A stretch of DNA of 64,000 bases, taken from the NCBI GenBank assembly GCA_913056195.1, contig CAJXMF010000006.1:1-64000 (forward strand). The letters are read 5' to 3'. Positions within the stretch are counted from its first letter, which is position 1, and every line of letters begins with the position of its first letter. The notes beneath the pieces were generated by a model. That model was given only the letters and a program-made list of their open reading frames with translations. It made no database searches and was not told the DNA's origin. This DNA comes from an uncultured Methylococcaceae bacterium (GTDB lineage: Bacteria; Pseudomonadota; Gammaproteobacteria; Methylococcales; Methylomonadaceae). The translations under genes and the position numbers were made by a program. Below, in pieces: positions 43,651-53,554 of this stretch.

Positions 43651-46600
43651 ATGAATAAATTATTTGATTTTGCCTTACGCAGTCGCGTGCTTATTCTGAC
43701 TTTAGCGATACTGGTACTCGCCGCCGGTTATAAGAGTTATCGGGAATTACCGGTTGATGCCTTTCCTGATGTCTCCCCTAATCTGGTGCAAATTTTTACC
43801 ATTACCGAAGGGCTTGCTCCCGAAGAAATCGAAATGTATGTCACCTACCCTGTGGAAGCGGCGATGACCGGCCTGCCGGATGTTGAAAAAATCCGCTCGG
43901 TATCAAACTTCGGCCTGTCGGTGGTGAATGTCTATTTTTCCGATGATGTGGATATCTATTTTGCCCGGCAACTGGTCAACGAACGACTACAGGACGCGCG
44001 CGACCAGATTCCGGCCAGCTTCGGCAACCCGCAAATGGGGCCGATTTCGACCGGCATGGGGCTGGTTCTGTTTTATTATCTGAAAGACAGCAAGCATCTC
44101 TACAGCCTGGAAGAATTACGCACACTGCAAGACTGGGTGGTTAAATTCAATCTACAAACGGTGCCCGGTGTCACCGAGGTATTGGGGATTGGCGGCTTTG
44201 TAAAACAATTTCAAGTCGTCGTCAATCCTGACGCATTGCTGCGTTATAACGTCAGCCTGCAACAGCTCATCGCGCGGGTTCGGGCCAATAATCTGAATGT
44301 CGGCGCCCAATATCTGGAAAAAAACAGTGAACAATTCATTATTCGCTCACTGGGGCTGGCCACAGGCCTCGATGACTTGCGCCAGATCATTGTCAAAACC
44401 GTTGACGGCCGTCCGGTTTACCTGAGCGAACTGGCCGACATAAAAACCGGCGGCGCAATCCGGCGCGGTTTACAGACCTATAATGGTAAAGGCGAAGTCG
44501 TTGCCGGTATGGTAATCAAACTGTTCGGCGCCAATGCCTCCACCGTTATTGCCCGGGTTGAAGACAAAATCGCCGACATTAACAAAACTTTGCCTGACGG
44601 TGTCGAAATCGTCCCCTATTATCAACAAAAAGACATTGTCAGCGCCGCCGTTTCAACTGTAAACAATGCCCTGATTCAAGGCATTATCCTGGTCGCCCTG
44701 GTGTTGTTTGTTTTTATGGGTGGCTTCCGGCCCAGTCTGGTTGTCGCGCTGGCGATTCCATTTTCCGTCATGTTTGCCTTTATCGCCATGCGCTATTTGG
44801 GGATGTCAGCCAATCTGATGTCACTCGGCGGCCTGGCCATTGCCATTGGAATGATGGTCGATGGCACCATCGTCATGGTAGAAAATGTCGACCGGTTGAT
44901 GCACCAGTCGCCAGCCGATGAACCTCGATTGCGTGTTGTCGCACGCGCCTGTCGCGAAGTCGGCCAACCGATTCTGTTTGCCATTGCCATTATCGTCATC
45001 GTCTTTTTACCCTTGTTCACATTGGAAGGGGTTGAAGGCAAAACCTTCCGTCCCTTAGCCTATACCGTGGCCTTGGCCATGCTCGGCTCACTTATCTATG
45101 CACTGCTGCTGGCGCCGGTGTTATCCAACCTGCTGATGCGAAAAAAAGCCAAACGCGGCGACCGGAAAGACGTCGATGAGCGCATTCTCGCTGCCTTGCT
45201 TAAACCCTACCGGCCGGTGTTGCACTATTTTGTCAATCACCGCAAATTTGCCATTGCAACCGCCGCTGGGCTATTGTTTGTGGGCGGACTCATCTTCCCA
45301 TTCCTCGGCTCGGAATTTACCCCTAAATTACAGGAAGGCACGATTGTTGTCCGCCTGACCATGGCCCCATCCATTGCCATCAGCGAAAGTAAACGCAATA
45401 CACTGATCGTCGAACGTAAACTGTTAAAGATTCCGGAAGTGAGCGGCGTCACCAGCCGAATCGGCCGGGGCGAAGTCGGCGCGCATGCCGACCCCATCAA
45501 CTCGGCGGAAATGTATGTGCTGCTAAAACCTGAAAGTGAATGGCGCGACCCCGGCAATCAGGCCTTGATTGAACATGATATTCGCCAGGCCGTCGCTGAA
45601 TTACCCGGCATTCAGGCCAATCTGACGCAGCCGATTGAAATGACTGTCGATGAATTGCTGGAAGGCGTACGTGCCGAACTGGCGATTAAATTATTTGGCG
45701 AAGACTTAGGCGTACTCAAACAAAAGGCAGATGAAATCTCGGCGCTGATTCAAAACGTTCAAGGCGCTGCCGATGTGCAGGTGGACCAGGTTTCCGGAAC
45801 GCCGCAGCTGGTCATCAAGCCTGATCGGCAAGCGATTGCCCGCTATGGTTTGAACGTGCAGGATGTGCAGGAAATCATCCGCAGTGCTATCGGTGGAGTG
45901 ACGGCAGGTCAGGTTTTTGAAGGTATCCGGCGTTTTGACATACTGGTACGTTATCGTGAACAGGACCGGAACACAACCGAAGCGATCCGCAATTTATTGA
46001 TTACAGGGCCTGATAATATTCAAATTCCGCTGGCACAAATCGCCAGCATTGAAGAAATTGTCGGCCCGCGTCAAATCACCCGGGAAAACAACCAGCGTTT
46101 TATTACCATTCAAGCCAATGTCATTGACCGGGATATCGTCTCCTTTGTCGAAGAAGCACAGAAAAAAATCGATAACGCTATTCAACTGCCACCGGGCTAT
46201 TTCACCACCTGGGGCGGCCAATATCGCCTGCAACAGGAGGCCAACAAACGGCTGGCTTTTGTGATTCCCGTCACCTTGCTGATTATCACCCTCCTGTTAT
46301 ACAGCAGTTTTGGCTCCCTCAAAAATGCGGCGTTAATCCTGCTCAATATTCCACTGGCACTGGTGGGCGGTGTGATTGCCTTATGGATTACCGGCCAGAA
46401 TCTCTCGGTTCCGGCCTCGGTAGGCTTTATCGCCTTATTCGGCATCGCCCTGGAAAACGGCATGGTGTTGGTGACCTATCTAAACCAACTGGTGAAAGAT
46501 GGCTTAACCGTCGATGTCGCCTCAATTAAAGCCGCCAGCCTCAGACTACGGCCGGTGTTGATGACCGCTGTGACCACAGCATTAGGTCTGATACCCTTAT

Positions 46601-46785
46601 TGCTGGCGTCAGGAACCGGCTCTGAAGTCCAAAAACCGCTGGCAACCGTCGTCGTTGGTGGCTTGATAACCTCAACCCTGTTGACATTGTTGGTAATTCC
46701 GGCGTTATATAAATGGTTTATTCCCGAGCATTTGTTAAAGCCGGACAATGATATTGAAAGGCCGCATCACTTATCAGAAGAGTAA
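43651..46785 (+). CDS. czcA: CzcA-type heavy-metal RND efflux pump
   Basis: Proton-driven inner-membrane transporter of the HME-RND family. From the ATG at 43651 it is 1044 aa, with 12 membrane spans and two large periplasmic loops. N-terminal markers are LPVDAFPDVSPNLVQIFT and LAPEEIEMYVTYPVEAAMTG. The span-IV proton-relay signature reads AIAIGMMVDGTIVMVEN. This lies between the DFG-x3-DGA pattern of Zn/Co/Cd pumps and the AIG-x3-DAA pattern of Cu/Ag pumps, so the substrate is uncertain. The Zn/Cd ATPase next door favours divalent ions. Confidence 0.93.
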   Translation: MNKLFDFALRSRVLILTLAILVLAAGYKSYRELPVDAFPDVSPNLVQIFTITEGLAPEEIEMYVTYPVEAAMTGLPDVEKIRSVSNFGLSVVNVYFSDDVDIYFARQLVNERLQDARDQIPASFGNPQMGPISTGMGLVLFYYLKDSKHLYSLEELRTLQDWVVKFNLQTVPGVTEVLGIGGFVKQFQVVVNPDALLRYNVSLQQLIARVRANNLNVGAQYLEKNSEQFIIRSLGLATGLDDLRQIIVKTVDGRPVYLSELADIKTGGAIRRGLQTYNGKGEVVAGMVIKLFGANASTVIARVEDKIADINKTLPDGVEIVPYYQQKDIVSAAVSTVNNALIQGIILVALVLFVFMGGFRPSLVVALAIPFSVMFAFIAMRYLGMSANLMSLGGLAIAIGMMVDGTIVMVENVDRLMHQSPADEPRLRVVARACREVGQPILFAIAIIVIVFLPLFTLEGVEGKTFRPLAYTVALAMLGSLIYALLLAPVLSNLLMRKKAKRGDRKDVDERILAALLKPYRPVLHYFVNHRKFAIATAAGLLFVGGLIFPFLGSEFTPKLQEGTIVVRLTMAPSIAISESKRNTLIVERKLLKIPEVSGVTSRIGRGEVGAHADPINSAEMYVLLKPESEWRDPGNQALIEHDIRQAVAELPGIQANLTQPIEMTVDELLEGVRAELAIKLFGEDLGVLKQKADEISALIQNVQGAADVQVDQVSGTPQLVIKPDRQAIARYGLNVQDVQEIIRSAIGGVTAGQVFEGIRRFDILVRYREQDRNTTEAIRNLLITGPDNIQIPLAQIASIEEIVGPRQITRENNQRFITIQANVIDRDIVSFVEEAQKKIDNAIQLPPGYFTTWGGQYRLQQEANKRLAFVIPVTLLIITLLLYSSFGSLKNAALILLNIPLALVGGVIALWITGQNLSVPASVGFIALFGIALENGMVLVTYLNQLVKDGLTVDVASIKAASLRLRPVLMTAVTTALGLIPLLLASGTGSEVQKPLATVVVGGLITSTLLTLLVIPALYKWFIPEHLLKPDNDIERPHHLSEE

Positions 46786-46795
46786 TGGGGCATGC

Positions 46796-46829
46796 TGTCG
46801 TCGAGGCAACGCATAGTGCCTCGACGACA
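46796..46829 (+). other. Perfect stem-loop between czcA and the P-type ATPase
   Basis: TGTCGTCGAGGCA and TGCCTCGACGACA form a 13-bp perfect stem with an 8-nt loop, starting 11 bases after the czcA stop and ending 39 bases before the ATPase start. No T-run follows. It could be an attenuator, an RNA-processing or stabilising element, or a regulator's operator. Confidence 0.7.
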
Positions 46830-46868
46830 CACAAAAAATGCGATCTATTAACCTATTGGAGGACTCTC

Positions 46869-49175
46869 ATGTCTGAACATCACTCTCACACACCGTCACC
46901 CTGTTGCTGCAGCGACAATGAGAGTCAAGAAGACGTTGTGCCTTCTACACATCAAGGCGGCAAAACCTTCAAAATCGAGGGACTCGATTGCGTTGAAGAG
47001 GTCACCATTTTAAAATCAGAAATCGGGCCGCTGGTGGGTGGTGCAGAAAACCTGGCCTTTGACGTCATCAATGGTCGCATGACGGTGTTAAATACAGCCG
47101 CCCCGATTGATGATCAAACATTAATCAAGGCCATCACGGCAACCGGTATGCGCGCGACGCGCTGGCACCCCGATAGTGCCAGCGAACCGCAGCGTAAAAG
47201 CACGCAAACACTTTACGCCAGTTTAAGCGGCATAATGATTTTAGCCGGGATTTTAATTCACCTGGGATTGTCCGGTGCCTATCAAGATGCCTGGCAATGG
47301 CTGTCGCAGCCCGAACAATGGTATTTTTCCGGACGCGAGCTTATCGCTTATCTTGAACAGCTGCTGCTCAAACACGAATCCCAACCGCTGCCAATAGCTG
47401 AAAAAGCCGCCTACGGCCTGGCTATTTTATTGGGTCTACGCCATGTCATCGTCAAAGCGTTTTATGCGCTTAAACGATTGCGCCCGGATATGAACCTGTT
47501 GATGGTGGTTGCCATTACCGGTGCATTGGTGATCAATCAATGGTTTGAAGCGGCGACGGTCAGTTTTTTGTTTGCCTTATCGCTGGCGATCGAAAGCTGG
47601 AGTATTGGCCGAGCGCGCCATGCGGTTGCCACATTGCTGGATCTGGCGCCCAGTTCGGTCATCGTCAAAACCGATGACGGCCAGGAACACACCCTGCCCG
47701 CTGCCGAAGTTCAGCCCGGTACGGTTTTTGTGGTACGGCCGGGTGATCGCATCGCCCTGGATGGTATCGTCTCGGTCGGCGAAGGCAGCGTCAATCAGGC
47801 GCCGATCAGCGGTGAAAGCATGCCTGTTTTCAAACAGCCCGGCAACGAAGTATTCGCCGGCAGCATCAATATCGACAGCCTGTTGCAAATCCAAGCCACA
47901 AAAGCGGCCACCGATACCACCCTCGCCCACATCATCCGGCTGGTGGAAGAAGCCCACAGCAAACGTGCCGAAACCGAACAATGGGTGGAAAAATTCGCCC
48001 GCGTCTATACACCGCTGGTCATGCTGCTGGCTCTGGCGGTTTTTCTGATTCCGCCACTCGTGTGGCAGGCTGAATGGCAGCAATGGCTGTATCGCGCCCT
48101 GGTCTTACTGGTCATCGCCTGCCCTTGCGCACTGGTCATCTCCACCCCGGTCAGCATCGTTGCAGCCCTGGCCTCTGCGGCACGTCACGGCGTTCTGGTC
48201 AAAGGCGGTATTTATATTGAACAACCCGCACACTTGAAGGCGATTGCCTTCGATAAAACCGGCACCTTGACGCAAGGTAAGCCCGAAATTACCGGCGTTT
48301 ATCCTTATAATAACCATACCTTAGAAGAAGTTATCAGCCGGGCCGCCGCCCTGGAATCGGGCAGTCATCACCCCTTGGCCACGGCCATTGTGACTTACGC
48401 ACAACAAAACGACATTCGGGTTGAAACCGGCAGCAACATCGCCGCCATTGCCGGCAAGGGCATCACCGGCCGTATCCAGGACACGTTCTTCTGGCTCGGT
48501 TCCAGCCGTTTTCTGAGCGAAAAAGCCTCTTCTGCAAGCGATATTCTGCATCATGCTCAAACCCTGGAACAACAAGGGCAAACGGTGATTGCGGTCGGCA
48601 ATGATCGTCACGTGTGCGGCCTGATTGCTTTAGCTGACCAGCCGCGCCCCCATGTCAAACAGACATTACAGCATTTACGCAAAGCCGGCATCGAACACCT
48701 GGTCATGCTCACCGGTGATAATAAAACTACAGCCGAAAATATTGCTCGTCAAATGGGCTTGAATGAAGTCTATGCCGAATTGTTGCCAGAGGATAAAGTG
48801 ACTCGCGTGGCTGAATTGACTGAACGCTATGGCGAGGTCGCTATGGTGGGCGATGGCATAAACGACGCCCCGGCACTGGCCCGAGCGAGTGTCGGCATCG
48901 CCATGGGTGCCATGGGCTCCGATGCGGCCATCGAAACCGCCGATATCGCCCTGATGAGTGATGATTTGCAGAAATTGCCCTGGCTGATGCGGCATTCCCG
49001 CCGAACGCTGGCGATTATTCGGCAAAATATTGTCTTCGCCTTAAGCGTTAAGGCCGCCTTTGCGGTGTTGGCTTTTGCAGGCCTGGCAACCTTATGGGAA
49101 GCGATCGCCGCAGACACCGGCGCATCATTATTAGTGGTGGCCAATGCCTTACGCTTGCTACGCAGCCGCTTGTAA
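46869..49175 (+). CDS. zntA: Zn/Cd/Pb-type P1B ATPase (ZntA/CadA-like)
   Basis: ATP-driven metal exporter. From the ATG at 46869 (GGAGG before it) it is 768 aa. The N-terminus has SEHHSHTPSPCCCSDNE and one degenerate metal-binding domain (KIEGLDCVEEVTILKSEI, a single Cys where many have CxxC). Membrane and core motifs are CPCALVISTPVSIVAALASA (CPC), FDKTGTLTQGKPEI (phosphorylated Asp), SGSHHPLATAI (HP locus) and MVGDGINDAPALARA. The CPC and ending agree with P1B-2 pumps for Zn, Cd and Pb. It is likely co-regulated with czcCBA. Confidence 0.92.
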   Translation: MSEHHSHTPSPCCCSDNESQEDVVPSTHQGGKTFKIEGLDCVEEVTILKSEIGPLVGGAENLAFDVINGRMTVLNTAAPIDDQTLIKAITATGMRATRWHPDSASEPQRKSTQTLYASLSGIMILAGILIHLGLSGAYQDAWQWLSQPEQWYFSGRELIAYLEQLLLKHESQPLPIAEKAAYGLAILLGLRHVIVKAFYALKRLRPDMNLLMVVAITGALVINQWFEAATVSFLFALSLAIESWSIGRARHAVATLLDLAPSSVIVKTDDGQEHTLPAAEVQPGTVFVVRPGDRIALDGIVSVGEGSVNQAPISGESMPVFKQPGNEVFAGSINIDSLLQIQATKAATDTTLAHIIRLVEEAHSKRAETEQWVEKFARVYTPLVMLLALAVFLIPPLVWQAEWQQWLYRALVLLVIACPCALVISTPVSIVAALASAARHGVLVKGGIYIEQPAHLKAIAFDKTGTLTQGKPEITGVYPYNNHTLEEVISRAAALESGSHHPLATAIVTYAQQNDIRVETGSNIAAIAGKGITGRIQDTFFWLGSSRFLSEKASSASDILHHAQTLEQQGQTVIAVGNDRHVCGLIALADQPRPHVKQTLQHLRKAGIEHLVMLTGDNKTTAENIARQMGLNEVYAELLPEDKVTRVAELTERYGEVAMVGDGINDAPALARASVGIAMGAMGSDAAIETADIALMSDDLQKLPWLMRHSRRTLAIIRQNIVFALSVKAAFAVLAFAGLATLWEAIAADTGASLLVVANALRLLRSRL

Positions 49176-49411
49176 CGTGCTCAGATGTTTCAATCATTCC
49201 GGGTTTCGCTACCCCGTATCAATAGCCTGCAGTTCATTGATCTCCATGTCGCCTTGTTTGGCGAACACATGAGACAAAGCGCCGCTGTGACGATCCGTGA
49301 GCAGAAATGCCTGGCATGGCATTCCCAGGCAGAATCCACACTGCCATTAAGTTAAGAGATAATCCTGGTTCCAAAACGGAGATTCCGGGAACAAGAAAAG
49401 CCTTGTAAAAG
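49176..49411. other. Gap after the ATPase; possible gene fragment
   Basis: No established gene lies in the 49176-49794 gap. On the minus strand, 49322-49209 reads a 37-codon frame (MPCQAFLLTDRHSGALSHVF, then AKQGDMEINELQAIDTG) whose composition looks protein-like and may be the tail of a lost gene. I could not identify it. The remainder carries a REP-like palindrome and a hairpin, listed separately. Confidence 0.35.
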
Positions 49412-49444
49412 GTAGGGGGGATAAGCGTAGCGCATCCCCCCTAC
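49412..49444. repeat. REP-like palindrome, type GGATAAGCG
   Basis: GTAGGGGGGAT and ATCCCCCCTAC flank AAGCGTAGCGC. The same core (GGATAAGCG[TC]AGCGCATCC) recurs at 51441-51469. Such short extragenic palindromes are typical of RAYT-linked REP families in gammaproteobacteria. Confidence 0.65.
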
Positions 49445-49740
49445 AAGACTGTTACCTTTTCTAACCCGACATCGAATGCAACAGGTAAAGTAAAAGGCCA
49501 TCCCATCAACAAAACAATTCAATTGAAAAAAGGGCTGCCTATCACACAAGCCTGAAGATTCTGAATGTCCTGGATTAAGACAACATTGCTTTGAAGCACT
49601 GTCCATATGGGAAACGGACAAAGGACTGAAAAAGAGAATCGAGTTGATGAATAAAATCAGGAAGGAAGGACGGCCGGAATGTGTGACACATCCCAGCCGG
49701 ACTTAAACCATATCGAACAGTCCGAGCGGACCGATTGTGA

Positions 49741-49773
49741 CATCGTTCTCATACGGAACGCATGAGAACGATG
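49741..49773 (-). terminator. Hairpin after the porin gene
   Basis: CATCGTTCTCAT and ATGAGAACGATG form a 12-bp stem with a 9-nt loop, 21 bp beyond the porin stop on the minus strand. A T-run is weak. Confidence 0.6.
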
Positions 49774-49794
49774 AGAGACTATTTCTAAAGATAA

Positions 49795-51219
49795 TTAGAA
49801 ATCGATTTGTGCCCGTAATTGGAAGGCATTGTAGTTAGTACCAACCACTGTGGGTTTCGCGGTACCATGAGACCAAACATAGTTCGCCATGAATTTAACA
49901 GTAGAATTTGGATACCAGTTCAAACCAATGGTTGAGTTGTGGCGGATACCACCTTGCACAGCATTAGTAGGATTAGGAAAATCGGCTGCACCATTAGCCG
50001 ATAAATCCAGATAGCTGTAACGATAAGCCATTTCAAGAGCACCCCAACCGCCTTTACCTAAAGGACGTGCCGGCTTAACCCGAGTAAAGGCCCCTTCATG
50101 TTTCTTATAACGACGGGATTCACCGGTGACAAACCAACTGGCAAATCCATACCAGGCATCAAAATTAGCATTCTGTCCGCCAGGATTGGCATTAACAACA
50201 TGCGCTCTCATGTATTCGCCCTGTAATGCAAATGGCCCGTACACACCGGATGCTTCTAAACCAAATTTAGTAGTGTTATCAACATGAGTAAATGCGGGTT
50301 GCCCTGTAAAGTTGCTGGCTCTATGTTGCTCAGGTCTAGCTTTAAATTTTAAATTATTATTAGATGCTGAATAATATCTTTGTTCTACCGAGGCTCCGAA
50401 ATGCAAGACTTCAGTTTTGGTTACGATGGGTGCTAAAGTGATCCGTCCGGCGAATGCCTGGCTGCCTAATGCTTTATCACCGCCTTTGCCAATATTCCTA
50501 TTGTCTTTATTGACATCATTTCCATACCAGCCGCCCCAGAATGTCCAGACGCCTTCCTCACCGAGCTCTCCATGACTTTTCAGACTGATACCAATGGCCC
50601 GCTCAGGAACCAATGATTGGGTCAAGCCCCTCTCCATAAAAGTCAGGTATTTACTACTGTTAATATATTCCAGACCTAAAGGCTCTTTATCATTACCGAC
50701 GGTGATAATCATAGGAACCGGCAGGTCAAACATTTTTTCCAGACCGGTATAGGCAATCCAAGCGTCTTTAATGGTACCTTTACCACCGAAATCATAGGCG
50801 AATTGATATTTAAAATCATGGAAAACTTTGCCTTTCATGTGGATCCGGAAACGGTGCAATTCGCTACCATTTTGATAATTGCTACCAGCAATGTTGTTAC
50901 TATTACCGCTAAACCAGCCGGTATCGACCATCATCCGGCCGCCGATGCCCATGGAAAAATCGCCATCGGTGGATTTAATTTTTAAATGACCGCCTTTCAA
51001 TGAAACGCGCACTTCATTTTCAATGGCTTTTTTGGCGACTTGAGAATCCTCTTTAGCCAGTTTGCTCAATTTTTTGTACTGAGCGTGATTAATTGCCCCG
51101 TTTTGCAACAAAACATCAAGTAATTGTTCATTACTTAAGCCTGCCGCAGCGTCAACCGACATTAAAGAAGCCGTTGCCAGAACCAGCGCACTGGCTGAGC
51201 GTTGTATCTTTTGTTTCAT
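49795..51219 (-). CDS. Outer-membrane porin of the phosphate-selective O/P family
   Basis: From the ATG at 51219 the 474-aa protein has a signal peptide (SASALVLATASLMSVDAAAG), an N-terminal periplasmic helical segment (NEQLLDVLLQNGAINHAQYK and on), then a beta-barrel with alternating aromatic strands and a C-terminal Phe (RAQIDF). GGRMMVDTGWFSG, TVGNDKEPLGLEYINSSKY and FGLEASGVYGPFALQGEYM are typical of OprO/OprP-like porins. Selectivity cannot be read from sequence. The 83 in-frame codons upstream lack export features and were excluded. An AGGG ribosome-binding site precedes the chosen ATG. Confidence 0.88.
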   Translation of the reverse strand: MKQKIQRSASALVLATASLMSVDAAAGLSNEQLLDVLLQNGAINHAQYKKLSKLAKEDSQVAKKAIENEVRVSLKGGHLKIKSTDGDFSMGIGGRMMVDTGWFSGNSNNIAGSNYQNGSELHRFRIHMKGKVFHDFKYQFAYDFGGKGTIKDAWIAYTGLEKMFDLPVPMIITVGNDKEPLGLEYINSSKYLTFMERGLTQSLVPERAIGISLKSHGELGEEGVWTFWGGWYGNDVNKDNRNIGKGGDKALGSQAFAGRITLAPIVTKTEVLHFGASVEQRYYSASNNNLKFKARPEQHRASNFTGQPAFTHVDNTTKFGLEASGVYGPFALQGEYMRAHVVNANPGGQNANFDAWYGFASWFVTGESRRYKKHEGAFTRVKPARPLGKGGWGALEMAYRYSYLDLSANGAADFPNPTNAVQGGIRHNSTIGLNWYPNSTVKFMANYVWSHGTAKPTVVGTNYNAFQLRAQIDF

Positions 51220-51440
51220 AAATAACCCTTGGTAGTGTGCAAAAAAAACAAACGTTGTTAATTCGCGACAAAGGATAAATGAACAATATGACAGGATTAT
51301 GACAATTTTATTTTTTGTTTTAATTCTTGACAAAAATATGCTGGTTTTAAGCCAAAACCGCAAGAGGAAGAAGGCTTTTGGCCCGGATATTTCATGATTA
51401 TTCATTGCTCCCAGGCCTGAGCATAAAAAACGAGCAATCC

Positions 51441-51469
51441 GTAGAGTGGATAAGCGCAGCGCATCCACC
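51441..51469. repeat. REP-like palindrome, type GGATAAGCG, second copy
   Basis: GTAGAGTGGATAAGCGC-AGCGCATCCACC shares its core with 49412-49444. It lies in the 458-bp gap (51220-51677) upstream of the porin. The rest of that gap holds no gene I can support. Confidence 0.6.
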
Positions 51470-51605
51470 GAACAGGCAAACTCCGGCTTGGGAACGAGCT
51501 AACGAGCTAAAACACAGGTGATTTGGAGGCATTCATTGTTCGCTGGATACCGGCGTTCCCTGTGGTAAACATCTTGTTGCTAAAAAACTATGCAGTTTAT
51601 CCCCC

Positions 51606-51629
51606 GTAGGAGCGACTTTAGTCGCGATC
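51606..51629. repeat. REP-like palindrome, type GTAGGAGCGACTTTAGTCGC
   Basis: GTAGGAGCGACTTTAGTCGC followed by GATC matches a short palindrome type known as extragenic repeats in pseudomonads and other gammaproteobacteria (GCGACTTTAGTCGC is self-complementary). Only one copy is visible here. Confidence 0.5.
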
Positions 51630-51677
51630 AAACCACAACCCATTCCTTGTTCCCACAGAATTTGGACACGATGAAAA

Positions 51678-51944
51678 TCAGGAATTGAGGATATTGTTGC
51701 GGTGCGTCGCAATCAGACGCCATTTATCGATACGCTTTAATTTTTTGATGCCGCTTTCCCGGCGGGTGGCGGAGCTTCGGTTATGTCCAGCTTCCACATA
51801 GACGACTTGTTGTGGTTGTCGCCCTCTAAAATACTTGGCACCCTGGCCATTTTTATGCTGTTTAAAACGTTGGGCGACATTTTTGCTAATGCCGGTGTAC
51901 AGCGTTCCATCGCTGCATAAAATCATATAAACCGACCATTCCAC
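51678..51944 (-). CDS. GIY-YIG domain protein (UPF0213/YhbQ-like)
   Basis: 88-aa single-domain GIY-YIG nuclease-fold protein. The motif appears as YMILCSDGTLYTGISKNVAQ followed by RFKQHKNGQGAKY, and the conserved Glu is in RRESGIKKL. Stand-alone members of this size have been linked to DNA repair or structure-specific cleavage in some species; the role here is unproven. It lies next to a small membrane protein gene on the same strand. Confidence 0.9.
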   Translation of the reverse strand: MEWSVYMILCSDGTLYTGISKNVAQRFKQHKNGQGAKYFRGRQPQQVVYVEAGHNRSSATRRESGIKKLKRIDKWRLIATHRNNILNS

Positions 51945-51950
51945 GACCGT

Positions 51951-52229
51951 TTAGTCCTTTTTTTCACCGGCAAATTTAATATTGTAAAAAGCCGCACACG
52001 CCGATGCGACCACAATAAAGCCATAGCGGGTGATATACATTAACAGCTTGCTTTGGCTATGTATTGCCGCGTCTTTCAGACTTGGCGTTACAAACCAGGT
52101 CCAGGAAAAGGCGACCGTCAAATAAATCACTAATCCAACAATCGCCCAGTTGACCGGATCACGGCCGGTTTTTTGAGCGGTAAAGTAATACCATACGGCA
52201 AAAGACGCCGCGACGATGGAACTCAGCAT
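51951..52229 (-). CDS. Small membrane protein, 91 aa, three predicted spans
   Basis: From the ATG at 52229, with GGAG well placed before it, the product is 91 aa with three hydrophobic stretches (SSIVAASFAVWYYFTA, NWAIVGLVIYLTVAFSWTWF, YGFIVVASACAAFYNI) and a Lys-rich C-terminus. No family recognised. The frame extends 17 codons upstream, but that part is hydrophilic and lacks a ribosome-binding site. It is six bases before the GIY-YIG gene, so probably co-transcribed. Confidence 0.7.
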   Translation of the reverse strand: MLSSIVAASFAVWYYFTAQKTGRDPVNWAIVGLVIYLTVAFSWTWFVTPSLKDAAIHSQSKLLMYITRYGFIVVASACAAFYNIKFAGEKKD

Positions 52230-52305
52230 GTTTTCTCTCCTCTTGTTTTTATTGTCTGATGTAACCTGAATAACCCACAAAACAACCTGTTTACGCCATT
52301 ATATT

Positions 52306-52755
52306 TTATCGACGCAAAAATTCCTCAACACCTTTATTAGCCAGTTGATCGGCTTTTTCGTTTCCGGCATCACCGGTATGGCCACGCACCCATTCCCATT
52401 CCACTTGATGTCGTTGCAGGGCCTCATCGAGTCTTCGCCACAGGTCTTCATTTTTCACCGGCTTCCTGGCGGCGGTTTTCCAGCCGCGCTTTTTCCAGTT
52501 TTCCATCCACTCGGTAATCCCTTGCAGGACATATTTGGAATCGGTATAGAGCTTGACGTAACACGGCCGTTTCAGGGTTTCAAGCGCTTGTATTGCGGCC
52601 ATCAACTCCATACGGTTATTGGTGGTTTTCGCTTCACCACCGTGCAGGCTTTTCTGATTATTTTTATGGGAGAAATAAACCCCCCATCCACCCGGCCCAG
52701 GGTTGCCTTTACAGGCGCCATCGGTATAAATCGTTACAATATCGTGCTCTGTCAT
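52306..52755 (-). CDS. rnhA: Ribonuclease HI
   Basis: Degrades RNA in RNA-DNA hybrids. 149 aa with the catalytic residues in [19 protein letters not shown] (Asp), [12 protein letters not shown] (Glu), [16 protein letters not shown] (Asp) and [16 protein letters not shown] (His and Asp). Its start overlaps the methyltransferase stop by four bases (ATGA). The pairing with a SAM methyltransferase is common in gammaproteobacteria. Confidence 0.97.
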   Translation of the reverse strand: MTEHDIVTIYTDGACKGNPGPGGWGVYFSHKNNQKSLHGGEAKTTNNRMELMAAIQALETLKRPCYVKLYTDSKYVLQGITEWMENWKKRGWKTAARKPVKNEDLWRRLDEALQRHQVEWEWVRGHTGDAGNEKADQLANKGVEEFLRR

Positions 52756-53465
52756 GATTGCTCTTGTCGTTGCTCCATGCCTTGTCTTGCCGCCGGGACA
52801 AAGCGCGGTCTGGCTGTTTTAATCTTGCCCACCGGAATCAGTTTGTAGGTGCGTTTTACCGCTTTCAATCCATAGGCCATGGCGGTCAGTGGTTTAATGC
52901 CCCAATTAAATTCACCCGACGTCATCGTAAAGGTATCGACGTTGAATTCAACATGATTGAGCATTTCAAAATTCATCAGTTTCAGCCAGTCCAGCATGCG
53001 CCGACGGCTGATAAAATGGCTCAGCCAGGAGTCAGCCAGTTTGATGTCCAGCAAATATTGATAGCGCACCGACAGACTCAACGGGTTAAAATTCAGCACG
53101 ACCAGCTCGCCGCCGGGCTTCAATACCCGGTCAATTTCTCGCAGGGTATAAAAACGATGGGCATCAAATTCCAATAAATGCGGCAAAATAATCAAATCCA
53201 TTGAGGCCGTTTGCATGGGCAAGGCGTAGGCGCGCCCTTGTATCAGCAACGCCTTTGAGCAGCCTTTATTCTCACGGTCTAAAATAACGAATTGCCGGTA
53301 TAAATCACAATCGATAAATTCCTGTTCCCAATCAAGCCCCCCGACTTGCAGAATCCATTGTCTGCAGCTCACGCTAATCGCCCGCTGTAAATATTGCCCT
53401 TCCATCGTCTTGAGCAGCTTTCCCCGCGGCGTTTGATAAAGATCAAATAAAAAATTTCGTTTCAT
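52752..53465 (-). CDS. SAM-dependent class I methyltransferase (YafS-like)
   Basis: 237-aa methyltransferase-fold protein found beside rnhA in many gammaproteobacteria. Recognisable parts are [13 protein letters not shown] (motif I, a weak glycine loop), [20 protein letters not shown] (motif II-III region) and [20 protein letters not shown] (motif IV). The substrate is unknown. The C-terminus is basic. Confidence 0.85.
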   Translation of the reverse strand: MKRNFLFDLYQTPRGKLLKTMEGQYLQRAISVSCRQWILQVGGLDWEQEFIDCDLYRQFVILDRENKGCSKALLIQGRAYALPMQTASMDLIILPHLLEFDAHRFYTLREIDRVLKPGGELVVLNFNPLSLSVRYQYLLDIKLADSWLSHFISRRRMLDWLKLMNFEMLNHVEFNVDTFTMTSGEFNWGIKPLTAMAYGLKAVKRTYKLIPVGKIKTARPRFVPAARQGMEQRQEQS

Positions 53466-53554
53466 ATTAGAGCAATGCTAAGGATCCTGGCTTTATCCGT
53501 CAACGCGAAAAACTCGGGTCGTTATTCGGTACTTGCTTCACCCATTGACGGTCA

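Noticed and set aside
49352-49621. An 89-codon open frame on the minus strand after the P-type ATPase gene
   Set aside because: It runs through a REP palindrome, has no family resemblance and an implausible Cys-rich composition.
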